Source: Flavobacterium frigoris PS1 (GTDB lineage: Bacteria > Bacteroidota > Bacteroidia > Flavobacteriales > Flavobacteriaceae). Taken from it: DNA of 64,000 bases. The position numbers and the translations under genes were made by a program. The notes beneath the pieces are model-generated. The model did no database searches. It was not told where the DNA came from and was given only the letters and a program-made list of their open reading frames with translations. Positions 1-9,217 of the stretch are shown here, in pieces. The stretch covers positions 186,001 to 250,000 of the forward strand of contig NZ_AHKF01000017.1 of the NCBI RefSeq assembly GCF_000252125.1, given 5' to 3'. Position 1 is the stretch's first letter. Each line of letters opens with the position of its first letter.

Positions 1-2
1 CA

Positions 3-32
3 ATCGAGCAAAGTTTAGCTGGATTAAAATAA
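3..32 (+). CDS. Possible 3' end of a gene entering from the left
   Basis: A short open frame from the window edge ends with TAA at 30-32 and reads IEQSLAGLK. It lies just before a strong terminator-like hairpin, which is what the end of a plus-strand gene would look like. Only nine codons are visible, so this is a guess from context and the product cannot be named. Confidence 0.2.
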   Translation: MEQSLAGLK

Positions 33-52
33 AATTCAAATTGCTTTTTAAT

Positions 53-97
53 AAAAAAATCCCAATTCTGATGTAGTTTAGAATTGGGATTTTTTAT
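53..97. terminator. Bidirectional intrinsic terminator
   Basis: The arms AAATCCCAATTCT and AGAATTGGGATTT pair perfectly around a loop of about ten bases. There is an A-run on the left and a T-run on the right, so the hairpin can stop transcription in both directions: the minus-strand PepSY gene and any plus-strand gene entering from the left. Confidence 0.8.
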
Positions 98-109
98 GTT
101 TTGAAATTT

Positions 110-658
110 TTATGCAAATAAAAATAAGAATATCAACGGGAATACAACTCCAGCGACTGCTAGTTTCCAACCGCGTTCTTTGAAGCTGAATTTTCCAGCT
201 TTAATCATTATTGTACCTGTTAATGCAATTATAATGAGGCTGATTGCAAAAATATCAGAATAATAGATCCAAAAATTAGAAGTGTTTTTGTGCAATGACA
301 TAGATTGACTAATAATGGGTGTTTTAAAGAAAGAAATGATTTCTCCTTTACCAGTCTTCATATCAATTTCGACATCATGTTTCTCAAATGAAATTGTAAA
401 TTGATTTTTCTTTATTCTTTGGCGTCTAAATTTATCATCAATTCCTAGTTTTTTACCTAAATCTTTGGCGAAATCTTCATTAATTTTACTTTCTTCAGGA
501 AGTTGCACTTCAATGGATTTTGTTTCAGAGGTGTACTTTTCCGGATGCCAGGCTTCTCTGTGGTTCATCATGAGCCCAGAAAAGGCAAAGGAGACAATTA
601 GTCCGATATAGAAATAACCTAAGTCTCTATGTAAGTTGCGTAACGTTTTCTTTTTCAT
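110..658 (-). CDS. PepSY-associated membrane protein of the iron-uptake block
   Basis: A 182-residue membrane protein of the PepSY-associated TM helix type. It begins with a short cytoplasmic RNLHRDLG stretch and a first membrane helix (about residues 15-32). An extracytoplasmic domain of about 100 residues follows, then two hydrophobic segments near residues 133-152 and 163-181. Proteins of this type are usually encoded beside TonB-dependent siderophore receptors and are thought to help reduce or release iron at the inner membrane. It lies about 120 bases downstream of the receptor at 777-3179 and is probably transcribed with it, but a TAnnTTTG-like element (682-689, minus strand) could give it its own promoter. 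It is half the length of the PepSY protein at 3332-4465 and is a separate variant. The family call is good; the substrate is unknown. Confidence 0.75.
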   Translation of the reverse strand: MKKKTLRNLHRDLGYFYIGLIVSFAFSGLMMNHREAWHPEKYTSETKSIEVQLPEESKINEDFAKDLGKKLGIDDKFRRQRIKKNQFTISFEKHDVEIDMKTGKGEIISFFKTPIISQSMSLHKNTSNFWIYYSDIFAISLIIIALTGTIMIKAGKFSFKERGWKLAVAGVVFPLIFLFLFA

Positions 659-776
659 TGAATGTGTCGGTTTTGTGTTTGCAAAAATAATGCGTTCTAG
701 TATAAAAAAGCAAAAACTTTTTTCAGTTATTTATGAAGTCAGAAAAAAGTTTTTGAATTTATTTTGACAACTGATT

Positions 777-3179
777 TTAAAATTTATATTTTAATGAAGT
801 CAACACTTGACGAGGTCCAATAGGGTTTACACTATAGTTTTCATGTACTGTATAGGCTAAAACATTTGCAACATTCGATAATTTACATAAGATAGAAAAC
901 TTTCCCCATTCGTAACCTGCAGATACATCTATAGTAGTGTAATCAGCTAACGGAACTTGTCTGTCTCTAATAGTTTGTTCTTGGGTATCGGCATCAATAA
1001 GAATTTGGTTATTCCATCCACCAACACGTTTACCAATATAGTTTCCTATCGCTCCTATTGAAACTCCTTTTAGTAACCCTGATTGTAACGTATAGAAGAA
1101 GCTCATATTCGCAGTGTTAGCAGGTGTTCTTGCTAAACGATCTCCTTCAATAAAACTGCCGTTAAGTCCAGATGTTTTAGTATATCGCATGTCATTATAG
1201 CTGTAACCTGCATTGATATTGAACCCATCCGCTGGTCTTGCAGTAATATCTATTTCGATTCCTTTACTGGTTGTTTCACCGCTTAATACTTTTATAGTGG
1301 AATCTATATTTAATGAACCATCCGCTTTGAATTCAGCCGTTTGTGCTAAATTGCTATTGGTAATTTGATATACAGTAACATTAGTACTTAATAAACCTTT
1401 CCAAAAATCTTTTTTAATTCCCGCTTCATATTGATCAATCAAAGATGGTTTTATTACTTTTCCATCTACCGTGGTTCCTGAATTTGGGGTGAATGAATTC
1501 GAATAGCTCGCAAATAATGACATGTCTTTCGTTGGTTGAAATACTAAACCTATTTTTGGCGTAAAGGCTTGGTCAACTCGTACTTGGTCTTTTGATATAG
1601 TGATTGGTGTGGTAGTATAATCATGGGTGGTTGCCTGTGATTCTTGCCATGACCAACGCAGGCCTGCTAATACTTTGAATTTAGCAGTAAGTGAAATTAG
1701 ATCTTGTGCATATACTCCAAAACTATTTGTGTTTGTTTTTACGATTCTTGTAATATCGGCATCAGGAATAGCACCACCTTGATCAAAATTTTCAAAATCA
1801 AAAATATTTCCAGATCCATATGTAGATGGTGAGAAGCTAAATCGATATGCTTGTGCAAATGAGTTTTCAAAATCAACTCCAGTAAATAGCTGGTGTTTTA
1901 CACTTCCCGTATTAAAATCACCTTGTAGATTGATTTGTTGACCAATATTTTGTTCTAGGTTTTTATTTTCTCCAAGAGGCCTGCTCCAATCGCCATTATC
2001 GTTTGGTTGAATACGTTCGGTTCCTTTTGAAGTTCTATTATAATTTTGGAAAGAAGTATTGAAATTTAATCTCCAATCTTTGTTGAATTCATGTTTTACT
2101 AGTCCAGACACGCTAGATTGTCTTGTTTGACCATTTGACCATGTTGCACCTAAATAAGTACTTCTTGCTACATCAGCAACTTCTTTTCCAATCATACCAG
2201 TACCAAAATCAGGTGTCCAATTATCATGTAAATAATCTCCTTGTAATACAATTTCGGTTTTGTCACTTACTTTAAAAAGGAATGATGGGTTAATATAGTA
2301 GCGTTCTTTTTTTACTACATCTCTAAAGCTTTCAGAATTTTCATACGATCCTGTAAATCGGTAAGCAATGTAGCTGTTCAAAGGGCCATACATATCAATA
2401 GAAGGTTTATAGAAAGCAAAACTACCCGCTTGCATGCTAACTTCTCCTCCTTTTTCAAATGATGGTTTTTTTGTAACCATATTTAAAACTCCACCTGGAG
2501 CTACATTTCCAAATAAAAGAGCCGCACTCCCTTTTAAAACCTCTACTTTTTCTAGTGAAGATACTTCAGGAATGGAACCACCGCTAAAACGGAACCCATT
2601 TTTAAACATATTGTTTGCCGTCATGTCATATCCTCTGGACCAGATTGATTCTTGAGCACCACCTCGAGCCGAACCTACATAGGCACCATTTACATTTTTT
2701 ATTACCTCACTTAATCGGATGGCTTGTTGTTGAGTAATAATTTCTTTCCCTATGATCTGTATACTTTGTGGTATATCTAAAGGTTTTAATGATAAACCTG
2801 AAAGTACATTTTCTTTTTTCTTATTGGTACTTCCTTTAAATACAATCACAATTTCTTGCAAAGATTCTATGTTTTCATGCAGTTTGAATTCTACATAGGA
2901 TACTTTGTCTGCTGATACTTTTATTTCTTTTGATTGTTTTTTTAGTCCAATTCCCTCAATTATTAAGGTATGTATACCTACTGGGAAATTATCAAATCTA
3001 AATGTACCATCATTATTGGTTTCACTAGTATAAGTTCCTTTTGCTAGTTTTATTACAATTTCTTTCAAAGGATATCCGTCAGCAGAAACTATTTTTCCTT
3101 GTATGCTTCCTTTTTCTTGTGCATTTGCAAAAAGGCTTACAAATAATAATAACGCTACGATGCTAATCTGGGTTTTCAT
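777..3179 (-). CDS. TonB-dependent siderophore receptor
   Basis: An 800-residue outer-membrane receptor. Residues 1-20 are a signal peptide ending in FANAQ. Residues 24-105 form a carboxypeptidase-regulatory-like beta-sandwich (GSIQGKIVSADGYPLKEI), the usual N-terminal extension in Bacteroidota. The plug domain follows, about residues 130-240, with the DIPQSIQIIG and LEKVEVLKGSAALLFG motifs typical of ferric-siderophore receptors. The rest is a 22-strand barrel that ends in the expected terminal aromatic residue (KYKF). It should bind a ferric siderophore and import it using TonB energy. It is followed by a PepSY protein and preceded by another receptor/PepSY pair. A promoter flanked by two operator-like repeats lies directly upstream, so control by iron is likely. 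The siderophore cannot be read from the sequence. Confidence 0.92.
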   Translation of the reverse strand: MKTQISIVALLLFVSLFANAQEKGSIQGKIVSADGYPLKEIVIKLAKGTYTSETNNDGTFRFDNFPVGIHTLIIEGIGLKKQSKEIKVSADKVSYVEFKLHENIESLQEIVIVFKGSTNKKKENVLSGLSLKPLDIPQSIQIIGKEIITQQQAIRLSEVIKNVNGAYVGSARGGAQESIWSRGYDMTANNMFKNGFRFSGGSIPEVSSLEKVEVLKGSAALLFGNVAPGGVLNMVTKKPSFEKGGEVSMQAGSFAFYKPSIDMYGPLNSYIAYRFTGSYENSESFRDVVKKERYYINPSFLFKVSDKTEIVLQGDYLHDNWTPDFGTGMIGKEVADVARSTYLGATWSNGQTRQSSVSGLVKHEFNKDWRLNFNTSFQNYNRTSKGTERIQPNDNGDWSRPLGENKNLEQNIGQQINLQGDFNTGSVKHQLFTGVDFENSFAQAYRFSFSPSTYGSGNIFDFENFDQGGAIPDADITRIVKTNTNSFGVYAQDLISLTAKFKVLAGLRWSWQESQATTHDYTTTPITISKDQVRVDQAFTPKIGLVFQPTKDMSLFASYSNSFTPNSGTTVDGKVIKPSLIDQYEAGIKKDFWKGLLSTNVTVYQITNSNLAQTAEFKADGSLNIDSTIKVLSGETTSKGIEIDITARPADGFNINAGYSYNDMRYTKTSGLNGSFIEGDRLARTPANTANMSFFYTLQSGLLKGVSIGAIGNYIGKRVGGWNNQILIDADTQEQTIRDRQVPLADYTTIDVSAGYEWGKFSILCKLSNVANVLAYTVHENYSVNPIGPRQVLTSLKYKF

Positions 3180-3180
3180 C

Positions 3181-3263
3181 TTATTTAGATTTAATTAAAA
3201 TAACAGTGCAAATATATAATCTGATTTCGACCTGACAAAGCTTATTTAGATTAAATACTAATA
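3181..3263 (-). promoter_or_regulatory. Promoter of the 777-3179 receptor, flanked by two iron-type operators
   Basis: On the minus strand the -7 box TATATTTG (3209-3216) follows a TTG -33 box (3236-3238) at exactly 19 bases, matching the Bacteroidota sigma-A consensus. A TTATTTAGATTTAATTAAAA-type sequence starts at 3181 and covers the expected start of transcription. A second copy, TTATTTAGATTAAAT, starts at 3242 just upstream of the -33 box. The same arrangement precedes the second receptor gene. The motif is inferred to be a Fur-like iron operator; the regulator itself is not in this window. Confidence 0.7.
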
Positions 3264-3331
3264 ATTATTTTAAGAGTTTGTTTTTCAATTTTTTAGGTCA
3301 ATTTTTCAGGTCTGAAATGTGTGTGTTTTTG

Positions 3332-4465
3332 TCAAATTTGAAGCTTTTTTTTCTTTTTTCTTCCCCACCAAATCAATAAACCACTAACTGGAAGGCTCGC
3401 TATGAGCAGACTAATCAGGAAAGCAAATATTTTTCCGGCTAAACCAAAGATGCCCCCTGTATGAATATCATAATTCATTTTCATCAGTTTATCGGCAATT
3501 TTAGCATCCTTATTTCTTCCCCATAAATGGTTGACTTTTATTTCTTCTAATGAATATTGGTCAAAATAGCGGTAGTCTATTTTACTATAGGTTTCTTTGT
3601 CCACATTAGCATTTGCAGCTATAGCGGAACTATCTGTTTCAGGAGGATGTACTTCAATAGATTCTGCTTTGGGATATTCCCTTATCATTTGTAGCCATAT
3701 TGCGTCTAATGGCTCTATTTGGGTAGTCTTCTGCTCTTTAGTTGCCTTTGAATTTGGCTCTGCATAAACTAACGATTTTTCTCCTCCCAACACTTTGTAA
3801 TAGGAAAAGGCAAACCATTGAAATCCCCAGACTAATCCCGTCACAGCAAATATGATAGCAATTAGCAGTACATAAAAGCCAGTGATATTATGTAGGTCGT
3901 AGTTTTTTCTTTTCCATTTCATTCCCTTTTTCCATTTGAAAGTGAAACGTTTTTTGGCTGCATTTTTATTTTTAGGATACCAAAGGATGAATCCCGAAAT
4001 GATCAGAATCAGGAAAATTAAGGTTGCTGAGGCTATTACAATTTGGCCAATTTCATCAGGTAGCCATAAATAAAAATGCCCATCTAAAATGAAATGAAAA
4101 AAGCCAGTTTCATTATCTACCGTTTTTAATACTGTGCCTGAATAAGGGTCTAAGTAAGTAGTGTAATGATAAGTAGGTTTGTAATGGAAGAATATGGCCT
4201 CCGCTGCATCAGTTTTTTTATTGTATTGTAAGGCGTGAATCGTTTTCTCAGGAAGTTGTTGTTGTGCAATTTTCAGCAATTGAGACGGTGGTAAGAAAGA
4301 AGCTTGTTGCTCAGGTACAAAACGATACTCTTCTGTCCAATTTTGAATTTCAGCCTGAAAAGCATATAAACAGCCCGTAATGGCAATGATAAAAACAATT
4401 ATTCCTGAGGACAATCCTAACCATAAATGAAGTAGTCCGATTGTTTTTTTGAAACTTATTTTCAT
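3332..4465 (-). CDS. PepSY domain membrane protein (PiuB-like), likely ferric-siderophore reductase partner
   Basis: A 377-residue protein of the PepSY-associated TM family. It has a first helix at about residues 13-35, an extracytoplasmic PepSY-like segment, a pair of central helices (about 135-160 and 195-220), a second extracytoplasmic region and a last helix near 345-367 followed by a basic tail (GRKKKKKLQ). The conserved features IGLLHLWLGLSSGIIVFI, HNITGFY and NYDIHTGGIFG are visible, with histidines that could coordinate haem. Proteins of this type are found beside siderophore receptors and are thought to take part in reductive iron release. It lies about 70 bases downstream of the receptor at 4534-6909 and is probably co-transcribed with it. 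Confidence 0.82.
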   Translation of the reverse strand: MKISFKKTIGLLHLWLGLSSGIIVFIIAITGCLYAFQAEIQNWTEEYRFVPEQQASFLPPSQLLKIAQQQLPEKTIHALQYNKKTDAAEAIFFHYKPTYHYTTYLDPYSGTVLKTVDNETGFFHFILDGHFYLWLPDEIGQIVIASATLIFLILIISGFILWYPKNKNAAKKRFTFKWKKGMKWKRKNYDLHNITGFYVLLIAIIFAVTGLVWGFQWFAFSYYKVLGGEKSLVYAEPNSKATKEQKTTQIEPLDAIWLQMIREYPKAESIEVHPPETDSSAIAANANVDKETYSKIDYRYFDQYSLEEIKVNHLWGRNKDAKIADKLMKMNYDIHTGGIFGLAGKIFAFLISLLIASLPVSGLLIWWGRKKKKKLQI

Positions 4466-4533
4466 GTGGTGTAAACATTAGAATAACTCCGCTTATTTCA
4501 AGCGGAGTTATAGGTTATTGTTAGTTTTTGGTA

Positions 4534-6909
4534 TTAAAACTTATACGCAACAGTTACTCTTGCATTAGTTCCCGCTTCTGCTTGCCAGTAATACATATCA
4601 CTATAAGTATAATACCCTCCTGAATACAAATACTTGTTTAGGATATTGTTGACAACCAGGTTTACAGATACTTTGTTTTTTTGGTACGAAATCCCTCCGT
4701 CTAATCTGAAATAGTCTGGGAGCATAGTCGTATTATCAGTAGATATAAACCATGGTGCTCTTTTTACTTGGTACTGGTATCCCAATGAAAAACCAACGCC
4801 GTTTAGTGTACCTCTGTCAATTTTGTAATTTAACCAAGCATTTTGGATGTGCTTTGTTGTTCCGGCAACTTGCTTTCCGATTAGTGACTCATCACTATCT
4901 TTGGTTGTTTTTCCTTCTGTAAAAGCATAGTTTAAAATAAGATCTAAGTTTTTAAAAATTTCACCTCTAATATCAAGCTCAAATCCTTTTGTTTTTTGTT
5001 GACCACTTTCTCTACTATATTGCATTGCTGTTGTAGAATGTTCAGGATCTGCGGTGAGCACATTGTTTTTGGTAATTTGGTATAGAGAAACAACTGAATT
5101 CCATTTTCCATTCAACCAGTCTCTTTTTACGCCTAGTTCTATATTTCCTCCTGTTTCAGGTTTGAATGACTTTCCTTGCCAGTCAGCTCCGTAGTTCTCA
5201 TTAAAAGATTGGTCGTTTACAAAATAGGCTGCCGTATTTTTATCAATAGAATAACTTAAACCTACTCTAGGTGTAAATCTTGTGTTTTTAGTATCTCCAG
5301 AATAGTAGTTTCCTGATTTTAGGACAGTATATCTTCCCGCTAATGTTAATCGCAAGGTATTATCCAAGAAACCTAATTCGTCTTGAACATAAAATGCTTT
5401 GTAATTATTTTGGTATTTTACACCACGGTCTTCAAGGCTTTGACTTCTGTCAAAAGTAGGTGAGGCAGCAAGTGTTCCGTGTACTGGATTGTAGATGTCT
5501 AAATCAGGCATTGTAAAATATTGCATCCAGTCATGGTAAAATGTTTTATCACTTAAGTCAATTCCGGATAAAATCTTGTGAGATACAGCCCCTGTTTGAG
5601 CCTCACCATTTACATAGGCTTGACCTACATATATTTTTCCCAAAATATCCCAAATACCTCCCGCACGTTTAAGAATGGCATCATTAGTGGGGTCAAATCC
5701 AGAAGGCCATAAGGACATTCCTTCTTGTTGGTAGTTTAAGTAAGAAGATTGGGCTGTAAATTTCCAATTATCATTAATTTTATGTTCTACAATGGCAAGA
5801 ATATTTCTTTCTGTCATTTTAGTAGGATCTAAATTAGCTTCAGATGTAGTCGAAGTTCTGGGCAAATCAGCATAACCTCTGTGTGAGAATAAATAATTAG
5901 CACCTACAGCATTTACTTTAGAAAATTGCTGAGTGTATTCAAGTGTAATGGCTGTTTTATCACTAACAAGGTATTTTAAGATAGGTGCAAAGCTGTAACG
6001 ATCATTGAAATCAAAGTCGCGGTAACTGCCTTTCTTTTCTCCCATTACATTAATACGGTATAGTAATTTTCCATTATTAGTTAATTTCCCATCAAAATCT
6101 AATGTCCCTCTGTACATATCAAAACTTCCTAGAGTAAAAGTAGCTTCTCCTTTAGTACGCCCACTAGGTTTTTTAGTAACCACATTATAGAAGCCACTTG
6201 GATTTCCGTTAGCCAACATAAAGCCAGCAGGACCTTTAACAAATTCGATACGTTCTACCATACTCATGTCCTCAGTAAGTGGTCCCCAAGTCGAACTGAA
6301 ATTCATACCGTTTCTAAAAGCGGCTACCTGACTTCCTCTCATCGTTATATTAGCATAATTATCCCAGTGCTCAACTCTTGTAGCACCACTTACGTTACGG
6401 GTAACACCTTCTAACATATCAAATATTTGTTGGTCGTTGATTAGTTTACCAGTGATTACCTGTATGTTTTGAGGAATTTCAATAATGGGAGATTGTAAAC
6501 GCAGTGACGAGGAGATTCTATTGGTTTTAAAGGCACTTTTATTACTTAGAATCACCACTTGGTTCAGTTCGTTGTTTGATAAAGTAAGTGTAATGTTTAC
6601 CGTGGCAGTTTCATTATTTAGTGCTGTAACTTCTTTTTCAATATCGTTATTACCTATAAGACTCACTACCAAAGTATAATTTCCTTCAGCTAAGTTTGCC
6701 AGTCTAAAGGCACCGTCATTATCTGTAATGGTAGTTTTGTTTTTTCCCTTTAAGGTAATTGTCACTCCTTCCGCCGCTTTATTTCCGCTTGTGTAAACAG
6801 TTCCTTTTATTACCGCTGTTTGTTGCTGGCCAAAAGCAGTGTTTGCTGAAATTAATGCCAAACAGAGTATCAGTAGGTAAGTGGGCATTTTTTTATTAAA
6901 ATAGTACAT
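4534..6909 (-). CDS. TonB-dependent siderophore receptor
   Basis: A 791-residue outer-membrane receptor. The signal peptide ends near residue 28 (NTAFGQ); the start could instead be the methionine at residue 8, which gives a more normal signal peptide. Residues 32-112 are a carboxypeptidase-regulatory-like domain, followed by a siderophore-type plug (PIIEIPQNIQVITG, MVERIEFVKGPAGFMLANGNPSG) and a barrel ending in VTVAYKF. It has the same domain order as the receptor at 777-3179 but its sequence is clearly different, so the two probably recognise different ferric siderophores. It heads the minus-strand iron block and shares the promoter design of the other receptor. It is divergent from the MFS gene at 7329. 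Confidence 0.92.
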   Translation of the reverse strand: MYYFNKKMPTYLLILCLALISANTAFGQQQTAVIKGTVYTSGNKAAEGVTITLKGKNKTTITDNDGAFRLANLAEGNYTLVVSLIGNNDIEKEVTALNNETATVNITLTLSNNELNQVVILSNKSAFKTNRISSSLRLQSPIIEIPQNIQVITGKLINDQQIFDMLEGVTRNVSGATRVEHWDNYANITMRGSQVAAFRNGMNFSSTWGPLTEDMSMVERIEFVKGPAGFMLANGNPSGFYNVVTKKPSGRTKGEATFTLGSFDMYRGTLDFDGKLTNNGKLLYRINVMGEKKGSYRDFDFNDRYSFAPILKYLVSDKTAITLEYTQQFSKVNAVGANYLFSHRGYADLPRTSTTSEANLDPTKMTERNILAIVEHKINDNWKFTAQSSYLNYQQEGMSLWPSGFDPTNDAILKRAGGIWDILGKIYVGQAYVNGEAQTGAVSHKILSGIDLSDKTFYHDWMQYFTMPDLDIYNPVHGTLAASPTFDRSQSLEDRGVKYQNNYKAFYVQDELGFLDNTLRLTLAGRYTVLKSGNYYSGDTKNTRFTPRVGLSYSIDKNTAAYFVNDQSFNENYGADWQGKSFKPETGGNIELGVKRDWLNGKWNSVVSLYQITKNNVLTADPEHSTTAMQYSRESGQQKTKGFELDIRGEIFKNLDLILNYAFTEGKTTKDSDESLIGKQVAGTTKHIQNAWLNYKIDRGTLNGVGFSLGYQYQVKRAPWFISTDNTTMLPDYFRLDGGISYQKNKVSVNLVVNNILNKYLYSGGYYTYSDMYYWQAEAGTNARVTVAYKF

Positions 6910-6940
6910 GATGAAAAATAATTAAGGTTAAATATTTGTC

Positions 6941-7020
6941 TTATTTAGATTCAATAAGAATAGCGCAAATCTATATTTTTGTTTTTATTTAACAATAGTT
7001 ATTTAGATTAAATAAAAATA
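6941..7020 (-). promoter_or_regulatory. Promoter of the 4534-6909 receptor, flanked by two iron-type operators
   Basis: The minus strand carries TAGATTTG (6966-6973) as a -7 box and TTG (6993-6995) as a -33 box with exactly 19 bases between them. Operator-like copies TTATTTAGATTCAATAAGAA (from 6941) and TTATTTAGATTAAATAAAAA (from 6999) flank the promoter, 58 bases apart. The other receptor has the same layout with 61 bases. A repressor bound at both sites would cover the start site and the -33 region. Confidence 0.7.
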
Positions 7021-7328
7021 AAGTTATTACGGATTTGTTTTACAGGGTTTTACAAAACAAATAACAGCTCTTATTTTTAAAAGCAAGGCTGTTATTTATG
7101 GGATGTTTTGTTAAAATCACTTTTGATTTTTTCTCTTAAGTGGTTTTAATACATAGTTTTCCGTGTTGCTTACGCGAAAATTCAATGGTTAATCTATCTT
7201 TTTAAATTTTACATAAATGGTTATGAGAGTATAAATTTGGTTTTGAAAATACTTAAGTTTGCGTCGCCAAATTACTGTATTTTCAATATGTTTAAATTGG
7301 ATGGGTTTTTTGAAACAAATTAAAATAA

Positions 7329-8489
7329 ATGATATTATCCTATTTAAAAAAAATACAGAATTCACCTAAAGGGTTTAGAATTGCAAATACCGTTTTCTTT
7401 TTTATATCAGGATTTGGATATTCCTCTTGGGCATCTCGTATTCCTGCTATTAAAGCGCAATTGCATTTAAGTGAAGCGCAATTTGGAGCTATTTTATTTG
7501 CATTACCGGTAGGTTTAATGGTAACGATGCCATTTACGGGAAGATTATTGAATAAGTACAGTAGCCGCTATTGTATGTTAATAGGTGCTGTTTTGTTTAA
7601 TATTGTTTTGGCTTTACCTGGTTTTTCTGCTTTTGTTTGGCAGCTAGTTATTATCCTTTTCCTATTTGGTTCATCCAGAAACATTCTTAATTTGTCTATA
7701 AATACACAAGCCTTAGAAGTTCAAAAATTGTATCCAAAATCGATAATGACCACTTTTCATGCTGTCTGGAGTTTGGCAGGATTTATAGGTGCAGGATTAG
7801 GCTACGTAATGGTAACTCAAAATATTGCGCCTTCTTATCATTTACTTGGTATTAGTGTAGCAATGATGGTAGTTACAGTCTGGTTCTATCCATTAACCAT
7901 TCTTACTGAACCTTTGAAGGAAAAGAAAAAATTATTTTCGATGCCCGATAAAACTCTGACAAAGTTTGCCGTAATTTGTTTTGTGTCGATGGCCTGCGAA
8001 AACACCATGTACGATTGGAGTGGGATCTATTTCCAAAATATATTGCATGCATCAGCAAAATGGACTACCGCCGCTTTTGTTTTTTTTATGACTGCAGTTA
8101 CTTTAGGTCGATTCTTTGGGGACTATGCCGTCAGTAAATATGGGATAAAACAAATTTTATTTTATTCTGGTATTTTTATCAGCGTTGGTTTTTTGACTTG
8201 TTTTCTATTTCCTTTTATTTCAACCACATTGTTGGGGTATGTCTTTATAGGAATAGGGGTTTCTTGCGTAGTTCCGTTGGTATTTAGTATCGCCGGTAAA
8301 TCAAAAAAATTAAGTAATGGAAGTGCATTAACCTCCATTTCAACTATTGGCTATCTTGGTTTTCTGGTTGTACCGCCAATGGTTGGCTTCATTTCTGAAC
8401 TTTTAAGTATGAAATGGGCCTTTTTAATAATGGCTTTATTAGGAGTCGTTATGATTTTTATGGTCAATAAAATTACAGCCGAAGATTGA
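7329..8489 (+). CDS. Major facilitator superfamily transporter, YbjJ-like
   Basis: A 386-residue carrier with about twelve predicted membrane helices and almost no soluble parts. The N-terminal motif SSWASRIPAIKAQLHLSEAQFG followed by the small-residue helix ILFALPVGLMVTMPFTGRLLNKY is typical of the YbjJ-like MFS branch. A charged central loop (EPLKEKKKLFSMPDK, about residues 197-211) separates the two six-helix halves. The substrate of this branch is not firmly known, and no neighbour suggests one. It is divergent from the siderophore receptor block; a TAAATTTG box at 7232-7239 may be its promoter, leaving a leader of roughly 85 bases. Confidence 0.82.
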   Translation: MILSYLKKIQNSPKGFRIANTVFFFISGFGYSSWASRIPAIKAQLHLSEAQFGAILFALPVGLMVTMPFTGRLLNKYSSRYCMLIGAVLFNIVLALPGFSAFVWQLVIILFLFGSSRNILNLSINTQALEVQKLYPKSIMTTFHAVWSLAGFIGAGLGYVMVTQNIAPSYHLLGISVAMMVVTVWFYPLTILTEPLKEKKKLFSMPDKTLTKFAVICFVSMACENTMYDWSGIYFQNILHASAKWTTAAFVFFMTAVTLGRFFGDYAVSKYGIKQILFYSGIFISVGFLTCFLFPFISTTLLGYVFIGIGVSCVVPLVFSIAGKSKKLSNGSALTSISTIGYLGFLVVPPMVGFISELLSMKWAFLIMALLGVVMIFMVNKITAED

Positions 8490-8517
8490 TGTTCTAAATC
8501 CAATATCCAAAATAAAA

Positions 8518-9012
8518 CTATTTAACTTTTTTCATAATGTATTTTTCCGAGCTAGGTTTTCCTGATTGGATACCTGAAATTTCAGCTACTAAACTATCTT
8601 TTGAAATGTTTTTGTAACTTATTTTTTGTGGGTAATCGTGTTTTGGATTTTCAAAAATTAATTCTTTTTCATTAGAATTTGTCAATGGGAAAGCAACTGG
8701 TTTATCATTGTTTTGTCCCCTTACCGTTGGAGCATAGGTTAGTTCTTCCCCTATTTGTTGGAGTTGGATCTTTTCAAAGTGAATGGTATCTTTTCCTTTT
8801 ATGAAATACGATTGTCCTTCATAAGTACTGTCATTTACTTTATTCCAAATTTCCTTTAGATTTCCTTCGGCAGACTTATTTTCCCAAGTTCCCAATAGCC
8901 AGTGCGCGGTTTTTATTTTCTCTTTTTCTGTATCTTCTGACGAATTTGAATCTGATTTCTTGCAAGAAACGAAAGAAACGATTAGTAGTATGAAAAGTAT
9001 TTTTTGAAACAT
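8518..9012 (-). CDS. DUF6265-type lipoprotein
   Basis: A 164-residue secreted lipoprotein. The signal peptide ends at a lipobox with the acylated cysteine at residue 17 (IVSFVSCKK). A charged linker leads to a compact domain with WLLGTWENK near the start and ENPKHDYPQKISY near the end, features I associate with DUF6265, a calycin-like beta-barrel family of unknown function. It should sit in the periplasm or outer membrane. It converges with the MFS gene, whose stop lies 29 bases away. The decayed repeat at 9071-9162 lies just upstream. Confidence 0.65.
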   Translation of the reverse strand: MFQKILFILLIVSFVSCKKSDSNSSEDTEKEKIKTAHWLLGTWENKSAEGNLKEIWNKVNDSTYEGQSYFIKGKDTIHFEKIQLQQIGEELTYAPTVRGQNNDKPVAFPLTNSNEKELIFENPKHDYPQKISYKNISKDSLVAEISGIQSGKPSSEKYIMKKVK

Positions 9013-9070
9013 ATTGTTTGAAATTATTGTTTATTTAACGGGTACAAAATTATGAAAAATAAACACAACT

Positions 9071-9162
9071 AGTCCAGATAAAAGCGGCATCAACAGATTT
9101 TGACTAACAAGACTTTTTTAATAGTGGTTTTTTTGTAGCAGAAATATAGCAGTTAGCGGGAC
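9071..9162. repeat. Decayed copy of the conserved-flank hairpin element
   Basis: The left flank (GATAAAAGCGGCATC) and right flank (ATATAGCAGTTAGCGGGAC) match the flanks of the copies at 18239, 25652 and 43171. The middle is longer than in those and has no clean hairpin, so this copy looks degenerate. It lies between topB and the start of the lipoprotein gene. Confidence 0.5.
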
Positions 9163-9217
9163 ACGAACGAATTGAACTGACGAAATAAATAGCTCCAAAA
9201 AATTGAGGCGAATACTC

